From Thalassovita litoralis (GTDB lineage Bacteria; Pseudomonadota; Alphaproteobacteria; Rhodobacterales; Rhodobacteraceae): a DNA stretch of 64,000 nt. A program made the translations under genes and the position numbers. The notes beneath the pieces were generated by a model. The model saw only the letters and a program-made list of their open reading frames with translations, was not told the DNA's origin and searched no databases. Positions 1 through 8,268 of the stretch are shown in pieces (position 1 is the stretch's first letter; each line of letters opens with the position of its first letter). Location: positions 33,020 through 97,019 of the forward strand of contig NZ_FXTO01000012.1 of the NCBI RefSeq assembly GCF_900182725.1, written 5' to 3'.

Positions 1-379
1 GACGGATGGTGTCAGGATCGAAAGCCCCCTGATTTGGGAATGCACCCGGTTTTGTCTGACGCGTGGGGCGGAACCCACTGTAGCAGCGGCGCTGATGTTG
101 GCAGGGGGCGAAATTCTGGATCGGTTCGCGTTGCGCCATTTCGTTGGGGTGTTCGATGCGCGGATGGTGCGAATTTACCGGCGGATCGGGTCTTCTCCGA
201 CTGTTTTGGGGGCATCTGGAACCGGACGGGACGCGATTAGCGTGGGCCTGTGGGAATTTTCGCAGGATGCGAAGGAACGGGTGGCGCGACAGGCGGGGCT
301 ATCGCCTGCTTTGTCTGAAATGTGGTTCAAACAGGCGTTTGGCCGCGGTCAGCCGCAGCGGTTCGCGATGACCGGGTAA
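1..379 (+). CDS. Acyl-homoserine-lactone synthase (LuxI family), 3' part only
   Basis: The frame open from base 2 to the stop at 377-379 encodes the C-terminal half of a LuxI-type autoinducer synthase; the 5' end lies outside the window. It begins with the segment SPLIWECTRFCL (bases about 26-61), whose Glu and Arg match the conserved catalytic-core residues of LuxI proteins, followed by HFVGVFDARMVRIYRRIG and ISVGLWEFS, typical of roseobacterial family members. The family makes acyl-homoserine lactones from S-adenosylmethionine and acyl-ACP or acyl-CoA. An internal ATG at 95 is not the start because conserved sequence lies in frame upstream. No luxR partner is visible in the window; it may lie to the left. 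The family assignment is from recognised motifs only. Confidence 0.82.
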   Translation, partial: TDGVRIESPLIWECTRFCLTRGAEPTVAAALMLAGGEILDRFALRHFVGVFDARMVRIYRRIGSSPTVLGASGTGRDAISVGLWEFSQDAKERVARQAGLSPALSEMWFKQAFGRGQPQRFAMTG

Positions 380-443
380 GGGTATCGTCCTCGGGTGCGT
401 TTGGGCGCTGGCGCAGGGCGCGGCTTGGTTGTAGGGTCGCGCC

Positions 444-1976
444 ATGACCCTGCCCGCAGTGACGTTTTCCCATGATCAGGCCGAAGCCTTTGACCGTATC
501 GCCGAAGCGCTGCGCGGCTTTGGTGTGGATATAGAAGAGGGTATCCTGACCCCGCCGACAGAGGGTAAAACCCGTGTTATGGCAGTGCTTGGAAAGGCTG
601 GGTCGGGGAAAACGCTGCTATTGTCGGAACTGACCAAGGCGCTGGAAAGTGCCGGTGTTGATATCGTGTCCGGCGATTACGAGGGTAAAAGCAAAAAAGA
701 CCGGCGCACACTGGCCATTTTGGCACCAACGAACAAGGCCGCCAGCGTTTTGCGCAACCGGGGTGTTCCGGCGACGACGATCCACCGCATCCTATATACG
801 CCCGTCTATGACCCGGAATATGAACGCATTGCAGAATGGTTGGCCGGGGATGACACGCGCCCGGAAATCGAAGGTCTGACCGACGAAGCCCTGGACCGTG
901 CCTTTGCGTTTTATCAGATACATAAATCCATTCCCGGCGCTTTGGCGGCAGCCGGATTGCGGGGCAGTGATTTTATCACGGGCTGGAAACGGCGGGACGA
1001 TCCGCTGGATATTGGTTTTATCGACGAAGCGTCGATGCTGGACGATAAGCAATTCACTGACCTGAAAGAGATTTTTCCCACGCTGGTTCTGTTTGGCGAT
1101 CCGGCACAGTTGGCCCCGGTGGGACAGTCGGGCCAGATGGTATTTGATACGCTGGCCAAGGAAACCAAGCTGGAATTGCACCGGGTTCACCGACAGGATC
1201 AGGATAACCCAATTTTGGATTTGGCACATGCGTTGGCGGACCCTGCATTGGCGTTCGAGGATTTCGAGCGCATGATCGAAGAGGCCGCCCGCCGCGATGA
1301 TCGTGTGGTTTGGGCGCAGCGGGTCGAGGTGGACCTGATGGCGCGTTCACCCGTGCTGGTTTGGCGCAATGCAACCCGTATTCGCCTGATAAACGCGTTC
1401 CGTTCGGTTTACGGCGCCCCCGAAGATGCGCTTCTGGAAGGGGAGCCGCTGATTTGTGACGGCATAGAACTGCCGTTAAAACACCGCAAAAAACGCGTCG
1501 ATCTGGAAGCGCGGGGGCTGATCAAAGGCGCGCAGGTTGTGTTTTTGGGGCAGGGGCGCAAGCCCGGATTTTCGCGGATGCATGTGATCGGGGCCGAAGA
1601 CCCACAGGTGAATGTGGCCTCGATTATCAAAATTGAAAAACCGGACGAAGAAGAACCGTTTATCCCATCGGCGGCGCGGATGGGGGCGGCGTTTTTGCAT
1701 GGGGCGGCTGTGACGATTCACAAGGCGCAGGGCAGCCAATGGGAAAATGTGCAGGTTTTCGCGCCCGATCTCTATGCCGCAGCCCGCATGGGCCGGGTCG
1801 AGGCGGGGCAGCCGTTATGGAAACGGCTGGCCTATGTTGCAATCACGCGGGCGGAACAGCGGTTATTCTGGGTGGTGCGGAACCGGCTGTCAAAACCTTC
1901 GGGGCCGCTGCGGGTGGATGATCTGCGGGCGGTGCCCGCTGCCGCGCTTGTTCTGGAAACGCAGGAGGAACTATGA
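444..1976 (+). CDS. RecD-like superfamily 1 ATP-dependent DNA helicase
   Basis: A 510-residue SF1 helicase/ATPase. Walker A is GKAGSGKT at residues 50-57, Walker B is FIDEASMLDD, followed by the SF1 segment FGDPAQLAPVG. The C-terminal UvrD_C_2-like part holds HKAQGSQWENVQVF and AITRAEQRLFWVV, the late helicase motifs that couple ATP hydrolysis to DNA binding. There is no RecB/RecC partner and the protein is shorter than RecD, so it is a stand-alone RecD-like helicase, presumably in DNA repair or replication. The ATG at 444 is the first good start. Its stop overlaps the start of the next gene (ATGA at 1973-1976), suggesting a common transcript. Confidence 0.88.
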   Translation: MTLPAVTFSHDQAEAFDRIAEALRGFGVDIEEGILTPPTEGKTRVMAVLGKAGSGKTLLLSELTKALESAGVDIVSGDYEGKSKKDRRTLAILAPTNKAASVLRNRGVPATTIHRILYTPVYDPEYERIAEWLAGDDTRPEIEGLTDEALDRAFAFYQIHKSIPGALAAAGLRGSDFITGWKRRDDPLDIGFIDEASMLDDKQFTDLKEIFPTLVLFGDPAQLAPVGQSGQMVFDTLAKETKLELHRVHRQDQDNPILDLAHALADPALAFEDFERMIEEAARRDDRVVWAQRVEVDLMARSPVLVWRNATRIRLINAFRSVYGAPEDALLEGEPLICDGIELPLKHRKKRVDLEARGLIKGAQVVFLGQGRKPGFSRMHVIGAEDPQVNVASIIKIEKPDEEEPFIPSAARMGAAFLHGAAVTIHKAQGSQWENVQVFAPDLYAAARMGRVEAGQPLWKRLAYVAITRAEQRLFWVVRNRLSKPSGPLRVDDLRAVPAAALVLETQEEL

Positions 1977-2692
1977 AAACGATCATTGTGACCGGGGCCA
2001 GCGCAGGTATTGGCGCGGCTTGTGCGCAGCGGTTTCTGGCGGCGGGATGATGCGTGGGTTTGCTGGCGCGGCGTCCCGAAACATTGGCAAAGGTCGCGGC
2101 AGGGCACGAAAACGCATTGGTGCTGCCCTGCGATGTCACCGATCCGGCGCAGGTGGAAACCGCGTTTGGCGCATTCGTGGCGCAGGCCGGGCGGTTGGAC
2201 GTATTGTTCAACAACGCGGGCATGTTTGGCCGGGCCGTTCCGATCGACGAGCTGAGCATCGAAGAATGGCGTCAGGTTCGTGATGTGAATCTTGACGGTA
2301 TGTTTTATTGCGCCCGTGCGGCGTTCGGGCAGATGCGGCGTCAGGCTCCGATGGGGGGGCGGATCATCAATAACGGGTCAATCAGTGCCCATGTTCCGCG
2401 CGAAGGGTCCGTGACCTATACGACCACCAAACACGCGATTACCGGATTAACGCGCAGTTTGTCGCTGGACGGGCGGGCCTTTGATATTGCCTGCGGGCAG
2501 ATTGACATTGGCAATGCCAGAACCGAGCTTCTGGAGGGGTTGATTGCCCAGAACCCCGAAGCGGCCCCGCCCACGATGAAGGTTGATGACGTAGCCAAGG
2601 CCGTGCTGCAAATGGCCGAGCTGGGACCGGAAGCCAATGTTCAGTTCATGACGATTATGGCAACGAAAATGCCGTATATCGGGCGGGGCTAG
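1973..2692 (+). pseudogene. Short-chain dehydrogenase/reductase interrupted by an in-frame stop
   Basis: The ATG at 1973 overlaps the helicase stop and opens a typical SDR N-terminus with the NAD(P)-binding motif TGASAGIG. After 25 codons the frame hits TGA at 2048-2050 and then continues without shift as CVGLLARRPETL to a stop at 2690-2692. The family normally has Trp at this place (AAGW), so TGG to TGA is a single-base change. The rest is intact: the NNAG motif, Ser in NNGSIS and the catalytic YTTTK. Restart at the GTG at 2054 would give 212 residues lacking the glycine-rich loop, which should not bind cofactor. Either a fresh nonsense mutation or a base error in the sequence. Confidence 0.8.
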
Positions 2693-2992
2693 GCTGCGCG
2701 GCGATCTGTCCGCAAACCAGTGGACGCGCGAGGAGGGGGGCTGCTCCTCTTTAACAGGCGTTCAAAGGCGCTTCAAAAGCGCCGAACGTTATGGCTTTTC
2801 AGCGTGACAGATTGTGAGGGGACGGAGACGGGCGACGACACAGTCTGCCCGCCTGTCCCTAATGATAGTTGACACTTATTCTTACAGTGAAGGCGGAAGA
2901 GGGTAGAAGACGGCGGAAGATGGCGGATGGCTTTGAAAACAAAGGCGTTTGTGGCTCTGTCAGAGGTTTTGACACCGCCTGAGAGTTGACAG

Positions 2993-3028
2993 AAAAAAAT
3001 GGCCGTTAATTGCCATTCAACGGCCATT
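2993..3028 (-). terminator. Probable rho-independent terminator, minus-strand orientation
   Basis: AATGGCCGTT (2998-3007) pairs perfectly with AACGGCCATT (3019-3028). Read on the minus strand, the 10-bp stem is followed by a run of seven T (complement of the A run at 2992-2998). No minus-strand gene is visible to its right, so its client transcript is unknown. Confidence 0.55.
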
Positions 3029-3152
3029 TAACGCCTGACCCGCTGAGGACGGTGCGTTCGCGCTGTGCGGCGTCTAAGTCCCATTCAATAAACGATATTT
3101 TGCGTTGAATGGCGCTGTTTGCGGGCCGTTTTGGGGCTGACAGACCGGCGCG

Positions 3153-3270
3153 GAACTGGGAACTGGAGTTCCCAGTTTGGATTTCAGTTCCCAGAAAGGG
3201 ATTAGTTATTGAAAAACAATATCTTGCGTCTGGTCGTGGGTGATAGATGCCAGTCGCGAACTGGGAACTG
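3153..3270. repeat. GAACTGGGAACTG repeat cluster
   Basis: GAACTGGGAACTG occurs twice as a 13-bp direct repeat (3153-3165 and 3258-3270). The first copy also forms a perfect inverted repeat, AACTGGGAAC (3154-3163) with GTTCCCAGTT (3168-3177) around a 4-base loop, and a further inverted copy AGTTCCCAG lies at 3186-3194. The last copy ends 28 bases before the first phage-type gene. A protein-binding or element-border role is likely but unproven. Confidence 0.6.
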
Positions 3271-3298
3271 ATTTCGCCTTATTAGGCTCTGGGTGCAG

Positions 3299-4198
3299 AT
3301 GGCGCGTTTCATCGACGGCAGTCTGGTGGTGTCCGGGACGATCTATGCGGATAGCCTGGTTCTGGATGGTCAGACAGTGGGGGAGGATGGCGAAGGCAGG
3401 CTGATCCTGCTGGATGGCGGGGTAAGCTCGGACAAGATCGCGCTGAAAGCGCATGGCGATGTGCTGTCCGTCCATGGGGCAACGGCCCTGAGCAGCGGGC
3501 GGTTTGCGCTGGATGACATTGTGCAAGGTCAAAAATACATCATCGACGGTGTTGGCGGCTTTGATTTTGTCACGCAGATGAATGCCGCCGCCAACACGGT
3601 GGGCACCGAGTTTTATGCGTCACGAGACGGCACGGCCGCAGATGAGGCGGCATTTCCGGGGGCCTATGTCAAACCGGGATGGGCGGCGGCCTGCGTGCTC
3701 AATGTCGGCACGCCCATTGATGCCTCCGCGATCCTCGTTTGGTCCTTTGCGCAGGGCTATACCGCCGCGACGGCCCGTTGGTCTGTCAGGGTGCGTCGGA
3801 TCAATGGCACATTGTGGGAGGGCGGCGTTGCCGATCCAGAAACCACCGGGCGGGCGCAGGAGGTCTATGACGCGTATCTCGAGGTGGTTTACCGCCCACC
3901 TGATGCGGCAGGCTATGATTTTTATGTCAGCGGCGGTGGCGCAGGCGTTCCGCTTCATACGCTGAAACAGGCGCTTCTCACCTCAGCCGAATACAGCGCC
4001 TCGGTGCAATATATGCGCGATGAGATGGGGGCGCAGGCGGACTTTCCGACGGCGCAGCTGGAAATCGGCATCGTCGGGGATGCCGATCATGACAGCCAGA
4101 TCGTGCTGGAATGGTACGGCAATGAGGACAACAACACCGGGTCTGGCGATATCAGTGCCCTCGGTTCGATGTCGCTGATCATGCTCAAGAGGGTGTAG
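3299..4198 (+). CDS. Phage tail tip/host-specificity-like protein
   Basis: A 299-residue protein whose N-terminus (FIDGSLVVSGTIYADSLVLDG) resembles the C-terminal part of phage tail-tip (J-like) proteins, followed by a beta-rich region of unknown fold. It heads a tight run of tail-fibre genes. The ATG at 3299 was chosen; a GTG lies at 3293, and an in-frame stop at 3269-3271 limits any longer reading. No clear Shine-Dalgarno precedes the start, so the protein may be a 5'-truncated tail gene that still has a usable start. The phage-tail role is inferred mainly from its neighbours. Confidence 0.55.
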   Translation: MARFIDGSLVVSGTIYADSLVLDGQTVGEDGEGRLILLDGGVSSDKIALKAHGDVLSVHGATALSSGRFALDDIVQGQKYIIDGVGGFDFVTQMNAAANTVGTEFYASRDGTAADEAAFPGAYVKPGWAAACVLNVGTPIDASAILVWSFAQGYTAATARWSVRVRRINGTLWEGGVADPETTGRAQEVYDAYLEVVYRPPDAAGYDFYVSGGGAGVPLHTLKQALLTSAEYSASVQYMRDEMGAQADFPTAQLEIGIVGDADHDSQIVLEWYGNEDNNTGSGDISALGSMSLIMLKRV

Positions 4199-4200
4199 CC

Positions 4201-4611
4201 ATGTTTTATGTTCTGGTCAGCAAGGATGCGATGACCGATCGAACGCGCCAGTTTGAGATATTGGAGGCGGGCAGTTGCGCGGGTGTTGATCGTATCCGGC
4301 GGCGGGGCGTGATTGCCATTGCGACCGATCACATGGTCGATCCTGCGAACTTTGTGGTGCGGGATCTGGCTGTGGTGCCGCGTGATGCAGAATCACTCAA
4401 CGCCAGACGACTGGCGGCGGCGCAGCTGCATCTGCGCCAGAAGCGCGACCGGTTGCTGGCGCAGAGTGACTGGACGCAGGTTCCCGATGCGCCGGTCGAT
4501 CGGGCCGCCTGGGCCCGCTACCGTCAGGCTCTGCGGGAACTGCCGCAGTCTGCTGATCCGTTCGATCCTGTGTTTCCGCGCCGCCCAGATCTGAAAGGGG
4601 GATCGACATGA
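4201..4611 (+). CDS. Phage tail assembly chaperone-like protein
   Basis: A 136-residue protein. Its C-terminal part, with RDRLLAQSDWTQVPDAPVD followed by WARYRQALRELP, is the hallmark of the small tail-assembly chaperone family that sits beside tail-fibre genes in phages. The start is three bases after the preceding stop and the end overlaps the next ATG by 4 bases (ATGA), so it is translationally coupled. The expected role is folding or assembly of the adjacent tail fibre. Confidence 0.72.
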   Translation: MFYVLVSKDAMTDRTRQFEILEAGSCAGVDRIRRRGVIAIATDHMVDPANFVVRDLAVVPRDAESLNARRLAAAQLHLRQKRDRLLAQSDWTQVPDAPVDRAAWARYRQALRELPQSADPFDPVFPRRPDLKGGST

Positions 4612-5030
4612 CTTGTACTGTTACCGGCAACGTTTCTGACATTCAGCTTCAGCCGATGGCCGGGGTCACGGTGACATTCACGCCGACGGCCCCTCACGTT
4701 CTGGCGAATGAGACGGGCGTGTCTTTGCCGGAGCCTGTCCGCGTCACCACCGATGCCGGTGGCGCATTCACCGTGGGACTTTTTGCCGGATCATACGCGG
4801 TGGCCTTCAGAACGGCGTCTCATCGCCACGACGCTACAATTGTTGTGCCCGCTGCCGCCACGGCCGGTTTCCGCGATACGCTCACAGATCCTTTGCCGCC
4901 GACACCAGATGCCGCACAGCAAGCCGTTCTGGACGCCCGCGCTGCACGTGATGCTGCAGAGCAATATGCACAAGACGCTCTCGAAAACGCAGAAAATGCC
5001 ACCGTCAACTGGACTTCAACCAACTGGTAA
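4608..5030 (+). CDS. Tail-fibre-associated protein with an Ig-like/prealbumin-like fold
   Basis: A 140-residue protein. Residues 1-90 look like a carboxypeptidase-regulatory-like beta domain (repeated V-T-F and DAGGAFTVGLFAGSYAV segments, as in domains that decorate surface and phage tail proteins). The C-terminus is an Ala-rich helix (AQQAVLDARAARDAAEQYA) that could form a trimeric coiled coil. It overlaps the preceding gene by 4 bases and is followed 15 bases later by another fibre gene. No enzyme motif is seen. Confidence 0.55.
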   Translation: MTCTVTGNVSDIQLQPMAGVTVTFTPTAPHVLANETGVSLPEPVRVTTDAGGAFTVGLFAGSYAVAFRTASHRHDATIVVPAAATAGFRDTLTDPLPPTPDAAQQAVLDARAARDAAEQYAQDALENAENATVNWTSTNW

Positions 5031-5045
5031 GAAAGGAATTCACCA

Positions 5046-5606
5046 ATGGCCATCATGAAGGCATTCAGAGAAACCGCATTGCCGGGCACTCTGCAACCAT
5101 ACTCGATCTACTACATCGCCAATCCGGCGACCCCAAACTATGTCGAAATCTACGTCACGAATGCTGCCGGAGACGCCACGCGCCGCATTCATACCGATTC
5201 TGATCTCGACACTAAGATCGCTGCCGCACTGGCCGGTGTCGGTCAGGGAACAGCGGTGGTCGCAGATATTACGGCGCGTGATGCCCTTACGGCGGAAACC
5301 GGGGTCACCGTGCTGGTGCTGGATGCATCGTCGGATGCGACCGTTGCAGCAGGCGCGGCCACTTACGTTTATGACGGCTCCGCCTGGGTGAAAATCACCG
5401 AACATGAAAGCATGGATGTGACGATTTCATGGACGGATATCGCCAGTCGCCCGTCCAGCACCCCGGCGCAGATTGATGCGGCCGTCACCGCCAGCCACAG
5501 CCACGCCAACAAAACCCAACTCGACAAAGTGGGGGAAGACGGCAATGGCGACATGACCTATGATGGCGCTCTGCCGAAGACGGCCTGGGGCTCAACCGGG
5601 TGGTGA
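5046..5606 (+). CDS. Phage tail fibre protein
   Basis: A 186-residue protein preceded by AAGGAATT, a good ribosome binding site. The C-terminal third contains TASHSHANKTQLDKVGEDG, a sequence commonly found in phage tail-fibre and side-tail-fibre proteins. The N-terminus (PYSIYYIANPATPNYVEIYV) is closely echoed in the next gene, suggesting that the two are paralogous fibre components. It probably forms part of the receptor-binding apparatus of the ancestral phage. Confidence 0.65.
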   Translation: MAIMKAFRETALPGTLQPYSIYYIANPATPNYVEIYVTNAAGDATRRIHTDSDLDTKIAAALAGVGQGTAVVADITARDALTAETGVTVLVLDASSDATVAAGAATYVYDGSAWVKITEHESMDVTISWTDIASRPSSTPAQIDAAVTASHSHANKTQLDKVGEDGNGDMTYDGALPKTAWGSTGW

Positions 5607-5610
5607 TCTG

Positions 5611-6087
5611 ATGGCGACATTATTGGCGCATAAAGTGGTGTCTTCGCTGCCAGGCACACTGGTGGCGAACACCATCTATTTGGTCCGCACTGGGGCTGGT
5701 TTTGACCTCTATGTGAGCGACAGTACTGGCTCTGTCGCCCATCGGGTAAACGGCCTGTCAGTAGAAGGCGCCGCGACACTGACCGGCGGATTCAACGTCA
5801 CGCCCTTCGCCAACGGAACCCGATCAAGCGGGACGCTCACGCCCGATCCCCTGAATGGGAATATCCAGACAGCGGTTAATGGTGGCGCACATACACTGGC
5901 ACCCCCTGCTACCTCCTGCACAATGGTGATCCAATACACCAACAACGCCAGCGCCGGGACGATCACGGTCAGCGGGTTTACCCAAGTGACGGGTGATGAT
6001 CTGACCACGACGAACGGGCATGACTTTCTGTTCTTCATCACAAAAATCGGCAGCTTCAGCCTCCTCGATGTGAGGGCGCTGCAATGA
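5611..6087 (+). CDS. Phage tail fibre-like protein, paralogue of the preceding gene
   Basis: A 158-residue protein starting at the ATG at 5611. Its N-terminus (SLPGTLVANTIYLVRTGAGF, then DLYVSD) parallels the N-terminus of the preceding protein (ALPGTLQPYSIYYI, then VEIYVTNAAGD), pointing to duplication. The middle is rich in Thr, Ser, Gly and Asn, as in beta-structured fibres. Its stop overlaps the next start by 4 bases. No enzymatic motif; a structural role is inferred from context. Confidence 0.55.
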   Translation: MATLLAHKVVSSLPGTLVANTIYLVRTGAGFDLYVSDSTGSVAHRVNGLSVEGAATLTGGFNVTPFANGTRSSGTLTPDPLNGNIQTAVNGGAHTLAPPATSCTMVIQYTNNASAGTITVSGFTQVTGDDLTTTNGHDFLFFITKIGSFSLLDVRALQ

Positions 6088-6476
6088 GCTTGATGCCCAT
6101 AACCCCTCCAAGTCTGGCAGCAGGACTCCTGACCATGACTGCGGGATATTACGACTATGGTGGTGGCAATTATTCCGAAGGCTGGTGGTCTGCGCTGCTT
6201 GAATCCGAACTGGGTGCACCCACGGCACTTGGGAGTGTAACAGGGCCGCAGGCTGCGAATGGTGGAACGATCGAGGGTGCCTATTGGGATAGTGGTCTTG
6301 GATACAACAGCTTTACCGTAAGAGGTGGTAGCGCCGGGTTATCGATCATCTCGGTTTCCGGGACGCCTTATGCCCTAACATTTGGGGGGACATATGAAGG
6401 CTATGATCTCTACAGCTTCTCCTCTGGCGTCAACATTTTCACCGATGGCGTCGATTACACAATTGAGGTGTCCTGA
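6084..6476 (+). CDS. Small unknown protein of the tail module
   Basis: A 130-residue protein, very rich in Gly, Tyr and Ser (AGYYDYGGGNYSEGWWSALL near the start, GGTYEGYDLYSFSSG later), with no recognised domain. The composition suggests a beta-rich distal fibre or adhesin tip. It overlaps the preceding gene by 4 bases and the following gene by one base, so it belongs to the same translational unit. Confidence 0.5.
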   Translation: MSLMPITPPSLAAGLLTMTAGYYDYGGGNYSEGWWSALLESELGAPTALGSVTGPQAANGGTIEGAYWDSGLGYNSFTVRGGSAGLSIISVSGTPYALTFGGTYEGYDLYSFSSGVNIFTDGVDYTIEVS

Positions 6477-7039
6477 TGTTCTATGATCCCCTGACAGTCA
6501 CGCTCTATCGCACAGGCCGGGACGCCATGATCCTCGGGCTGACGGAACAGACCTGCCGTGATCACGGTTTGGAGCCGGTGACGCTTCTACCGCGCCCACA
6601 AACATCGGGGGCGCAGATCGCCACTCGCAACCTGACCCCCCATGATGAGGACGGGCAGTGGGTTCTGGGCTGGACCATCGACACGATCCCGGCCACAGCC
6701 GAGATGGTCGAACAAGAGCGGGATCGCCGTCTGGCACTTGGCTTTGATTTCGATTTTCAAGACACCCGTGGGGTTCATCACATCGGAACCAGCAAGGAAG
6801 ATATGCTTGGCTGGGATGAGGTGACGACCTGGTCGAACGCCATGATCAATCTGGGCAACGCCACCTCAACCACAGTAGTGAAAACCGACACTGGGGTGGC
6901 TCAGATCACAGCAAGCGAATGGCAACAGGTTCTGGCCGCTGCTGCTGCGTTCCGCCAGCCGATCTGGGGGGCCAGTTTCGCGATCAAAGCTATGGCCACC
7001 ATACCCACTGATTTCACTGACGATCAGTACTGGCCGTAA
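6476..7039 (+). CDS. DUF4376-domain phage protein
   Basis: A 187-residue protein. The segment from RDRRLALGFDFDFQDTRGVH through IGTSKEDMLGWDEVTTWSN to EWQQVLAAAAAFRQPIWGAS is the DUF4376 pattern found in tail-fibre regions of alphaproteobacterial phages and prophages. The N-terminal 80 residues are not recognised. It ends the tail module; a 171-base gap with hairpins separates it from com. Function in the virion is unknown. Confidence 0.7.
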   Translation: MFYDPLTVTLYRTGRDAMILGLTEQTCRDHGLEPVTLLPRPQTSGAQIATRNLTPHDEDGQWVLGWTIDTIPATAEMVEQERDRRLALGFDFDFQDTRGVHHIGTSKEDMLGWDEVTTWSNAMINLGNATSTTVVKTDTGVAQITASEWQQVLAAAAAFRQPIWGASFAIKAMATIPTDFTDDQYWP

Positions 7040-7083
7040 GCGCCCATGATCTTGGCGCGGATTCGCGCCGGAAGAGGAGGCGG

Positions 7084-7187
7084 TGGAGTGTTGGAGCACT
7101 CCCCCGCACGGGGGTACAGATCAGCAAAATCACCCCCCGCCGACCAGCACAAGCTTATGGCCGCTCCATGCTCGTCGACGAGCGGCC
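7084..7187 (+). promoter_or_regulatory. Hairpin-rich leader of the com-dam pair
   Basis: GGAGTG/CACTCC form a hairpin at 7084-7101. Further down, GGCCGCTC (7159-7166) pairs with GAGCGGCC (7180-7187), while GCTCGTCGACGAGC (7170-7183) is itself a perfect palindrome; the two structures overlap and exclude each other. The com start follows at 7211. In phage Mu the com-mom pair is controlled at several levels, so a regulatory RNA role is plausible but inferred. Confidence 0.4.
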
Positions 7188-7210
7188 CCAAGCTACGGTG
7201 ATTCCATCTT

Positions 7211-7402
7211 ATGGAGAAAGAGCTACGTTGCGGGAACTGCGCCCGCCTGCTATTCAAAATGGACGACGACGCGCTCAGAGGTACCCTTTCGATCAAGTGC
7301 CCGCGTTGCAAAACCATCAACACATTGAGGCCCGCGAGCCCCCAAGCCGAGCGCCCGGAGCGTGATGGAAAGGGCCTTAAATATGGCTTTAACCCCCGTT
7401 GA
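7211..7402 (+). CDS. com: Com-like zinc-finger translational regulator (Mu type)
   Basis: A 63-residue protein with two CxxC pairs, CGNC at residues 7-10 and CPRC about 20 residues later, in the order seen in phage Mu Com, a zinc-binding protein that activates translation of the overlapping mom gene. Here the overlapping downstream gene is a DNA adenine methylase. The ATG at 7211 was chosen because CxxC follows directly after a short basic start. It overlaps the methylase start by 20-38 bases, an arrangement that suggests translational coupling or Com-dependent translation. Confidence 0.78.
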   Translation: MEKELRCGNCARLLFKMDDDALRGTLSIKCPRCKTINTLRPASPQAERPERDGKGLKYGFNPR

Positions 7403-8198
7403 ACCAACAAACCCTGTCGCGCCGTGGATTGGCGGCAAACGGAACCTCGCAAAGCGGATCACTGCGATCTTGGACGCGACACCGCATAACACCTATGCCG
7501 AGCCCTTCGTCGGCATGGGTGGCATCTTCCTGCGCCGCTCGATGCGGCCGCGCGCCGAGGTCATCAACGATCTGGGCCGGGATATCGCAAACCTGTTCCG
7601 CATCCTGCAGCGGCATTACCCGCAGTTCATCGACACGTTGCGGTTCCAGCTGACGACGAGGTCTGAATTCGAGAGGCTGGTCGCGACCCGCCCCGAAACC
7701 CTGACCGATCTGGAACGCGCAGCGCGGTTCTTGTATCTCCAGCGCACGGCCTTTGGAGGTAAGGTGTCAGGGCGTAATTTTGGGGTGTCAGCGGATCGGC
7801 CGGCGCGGTTCAACCTGTCCACCCTGGAGCCGATGCTGGAAGACGCGCATTCGCGCCTATCCGGCGTGGTGATCGAGTGTCTGGGGTATTCTGAGTTCAT
7901 CCGCCGCTATGACACGCTAGGCACCCTGTTCTATCTGGACCCGCCCTACTGGGGCAGCGAGGATGACTATGGCAAGGCGATGTTCGCGCCGGATGATTTC
8001 GACCGGCTGGCCGAGCAACTGGCGGAGATCAAGGGGCGGTTCCTGATGTCAATTAATGATGTGGAGCCGATCCGGGAACGGTTTGCTGGATTTCACCTGA
8101 CCGAAGTCGACACGACCTACACAGTTGGTAAACAGGCCAAGAGCCGGGGGGAGCGGAGGGAACTGTTCGTGAGCAACTTTGTGATCGAAACAGCCTGA
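7365..8198 (+). CDS. Phage-type DNA adenine methylase (D12 class)
   Basis: An N6-adenine DNA methyltransferase of about 277 residues. PWIGGKRNLAKRI near the start and AEPFVGMGG form the SAM-binding region; YLDPPYWG is the catalytic DPPY motif. The family methylates adenine in short DNA sites; in phages this usually protects against restriction. Possible starts are GTG 7362, ATG 7365 and ATG 7383; 7365 has GGAG upstream. All overlap com. The companion endonuclease is absent, so it is an orphan methylase. The recognition site cannot be read from the sequence. Confidence 0.85.
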   Translation: MERALNMALTPVEPTNPVAPWIGGKRNLAKRITAILDATPHNTYAEPFVGMGGIFLRRSMRPRAEVINDLGRDIANLFRILQRHYPQFIDTLRFQLTTRSEFERLVATRPETLTDLERAARFLYLQRTAFGGKVSGRNFGVSADRPARFNLSTLEPMLEDAHSRLSGVVIECLGYSEFIRRYDTLGTLFYLDPPYWGSEDDYGKAMFAPDDFDRLAEQLAEIKGRFLMSINDVEPIRERFAGFHLTEVDTTYTVGKQAKSRGERRELFVSNFVIETA

Positions 8199-8268
8199 AA
8201 AGAGCAGTCTTCGAGGTGCTCCAATCCACCCGAAAATACCTATGTCGATGTCATCGATCAGAGGAACA

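Larger units (their letters stand above)
2693..3298. other. Gene-free, repeat-rich stretch before the phage module
   Basis: About 600 bases with no convincing gene on either strand. It contains several inverted repeats: GGCGCTT/AAGCGCC at 2767-2783, a 10-bp stem at 2998-3028, CCATTCAA/TTGAATGG at 3081-3112, and a cluster of GGGAACTG/CAGTTCCC copies at 3153-3270. This is probably the leader or left border of the phage-derived module that follows, but no attachment site or integrase could be identified. Confidence 0.55.

Noticed and set aside
3299..7039. Gene transfer agent cluster
   Set aside because: The Rhodobacterales gene transfer agent has terminase, capsid and protease genes in fixed order; none is present, and com-methylase points to a Mu-like phage instead.
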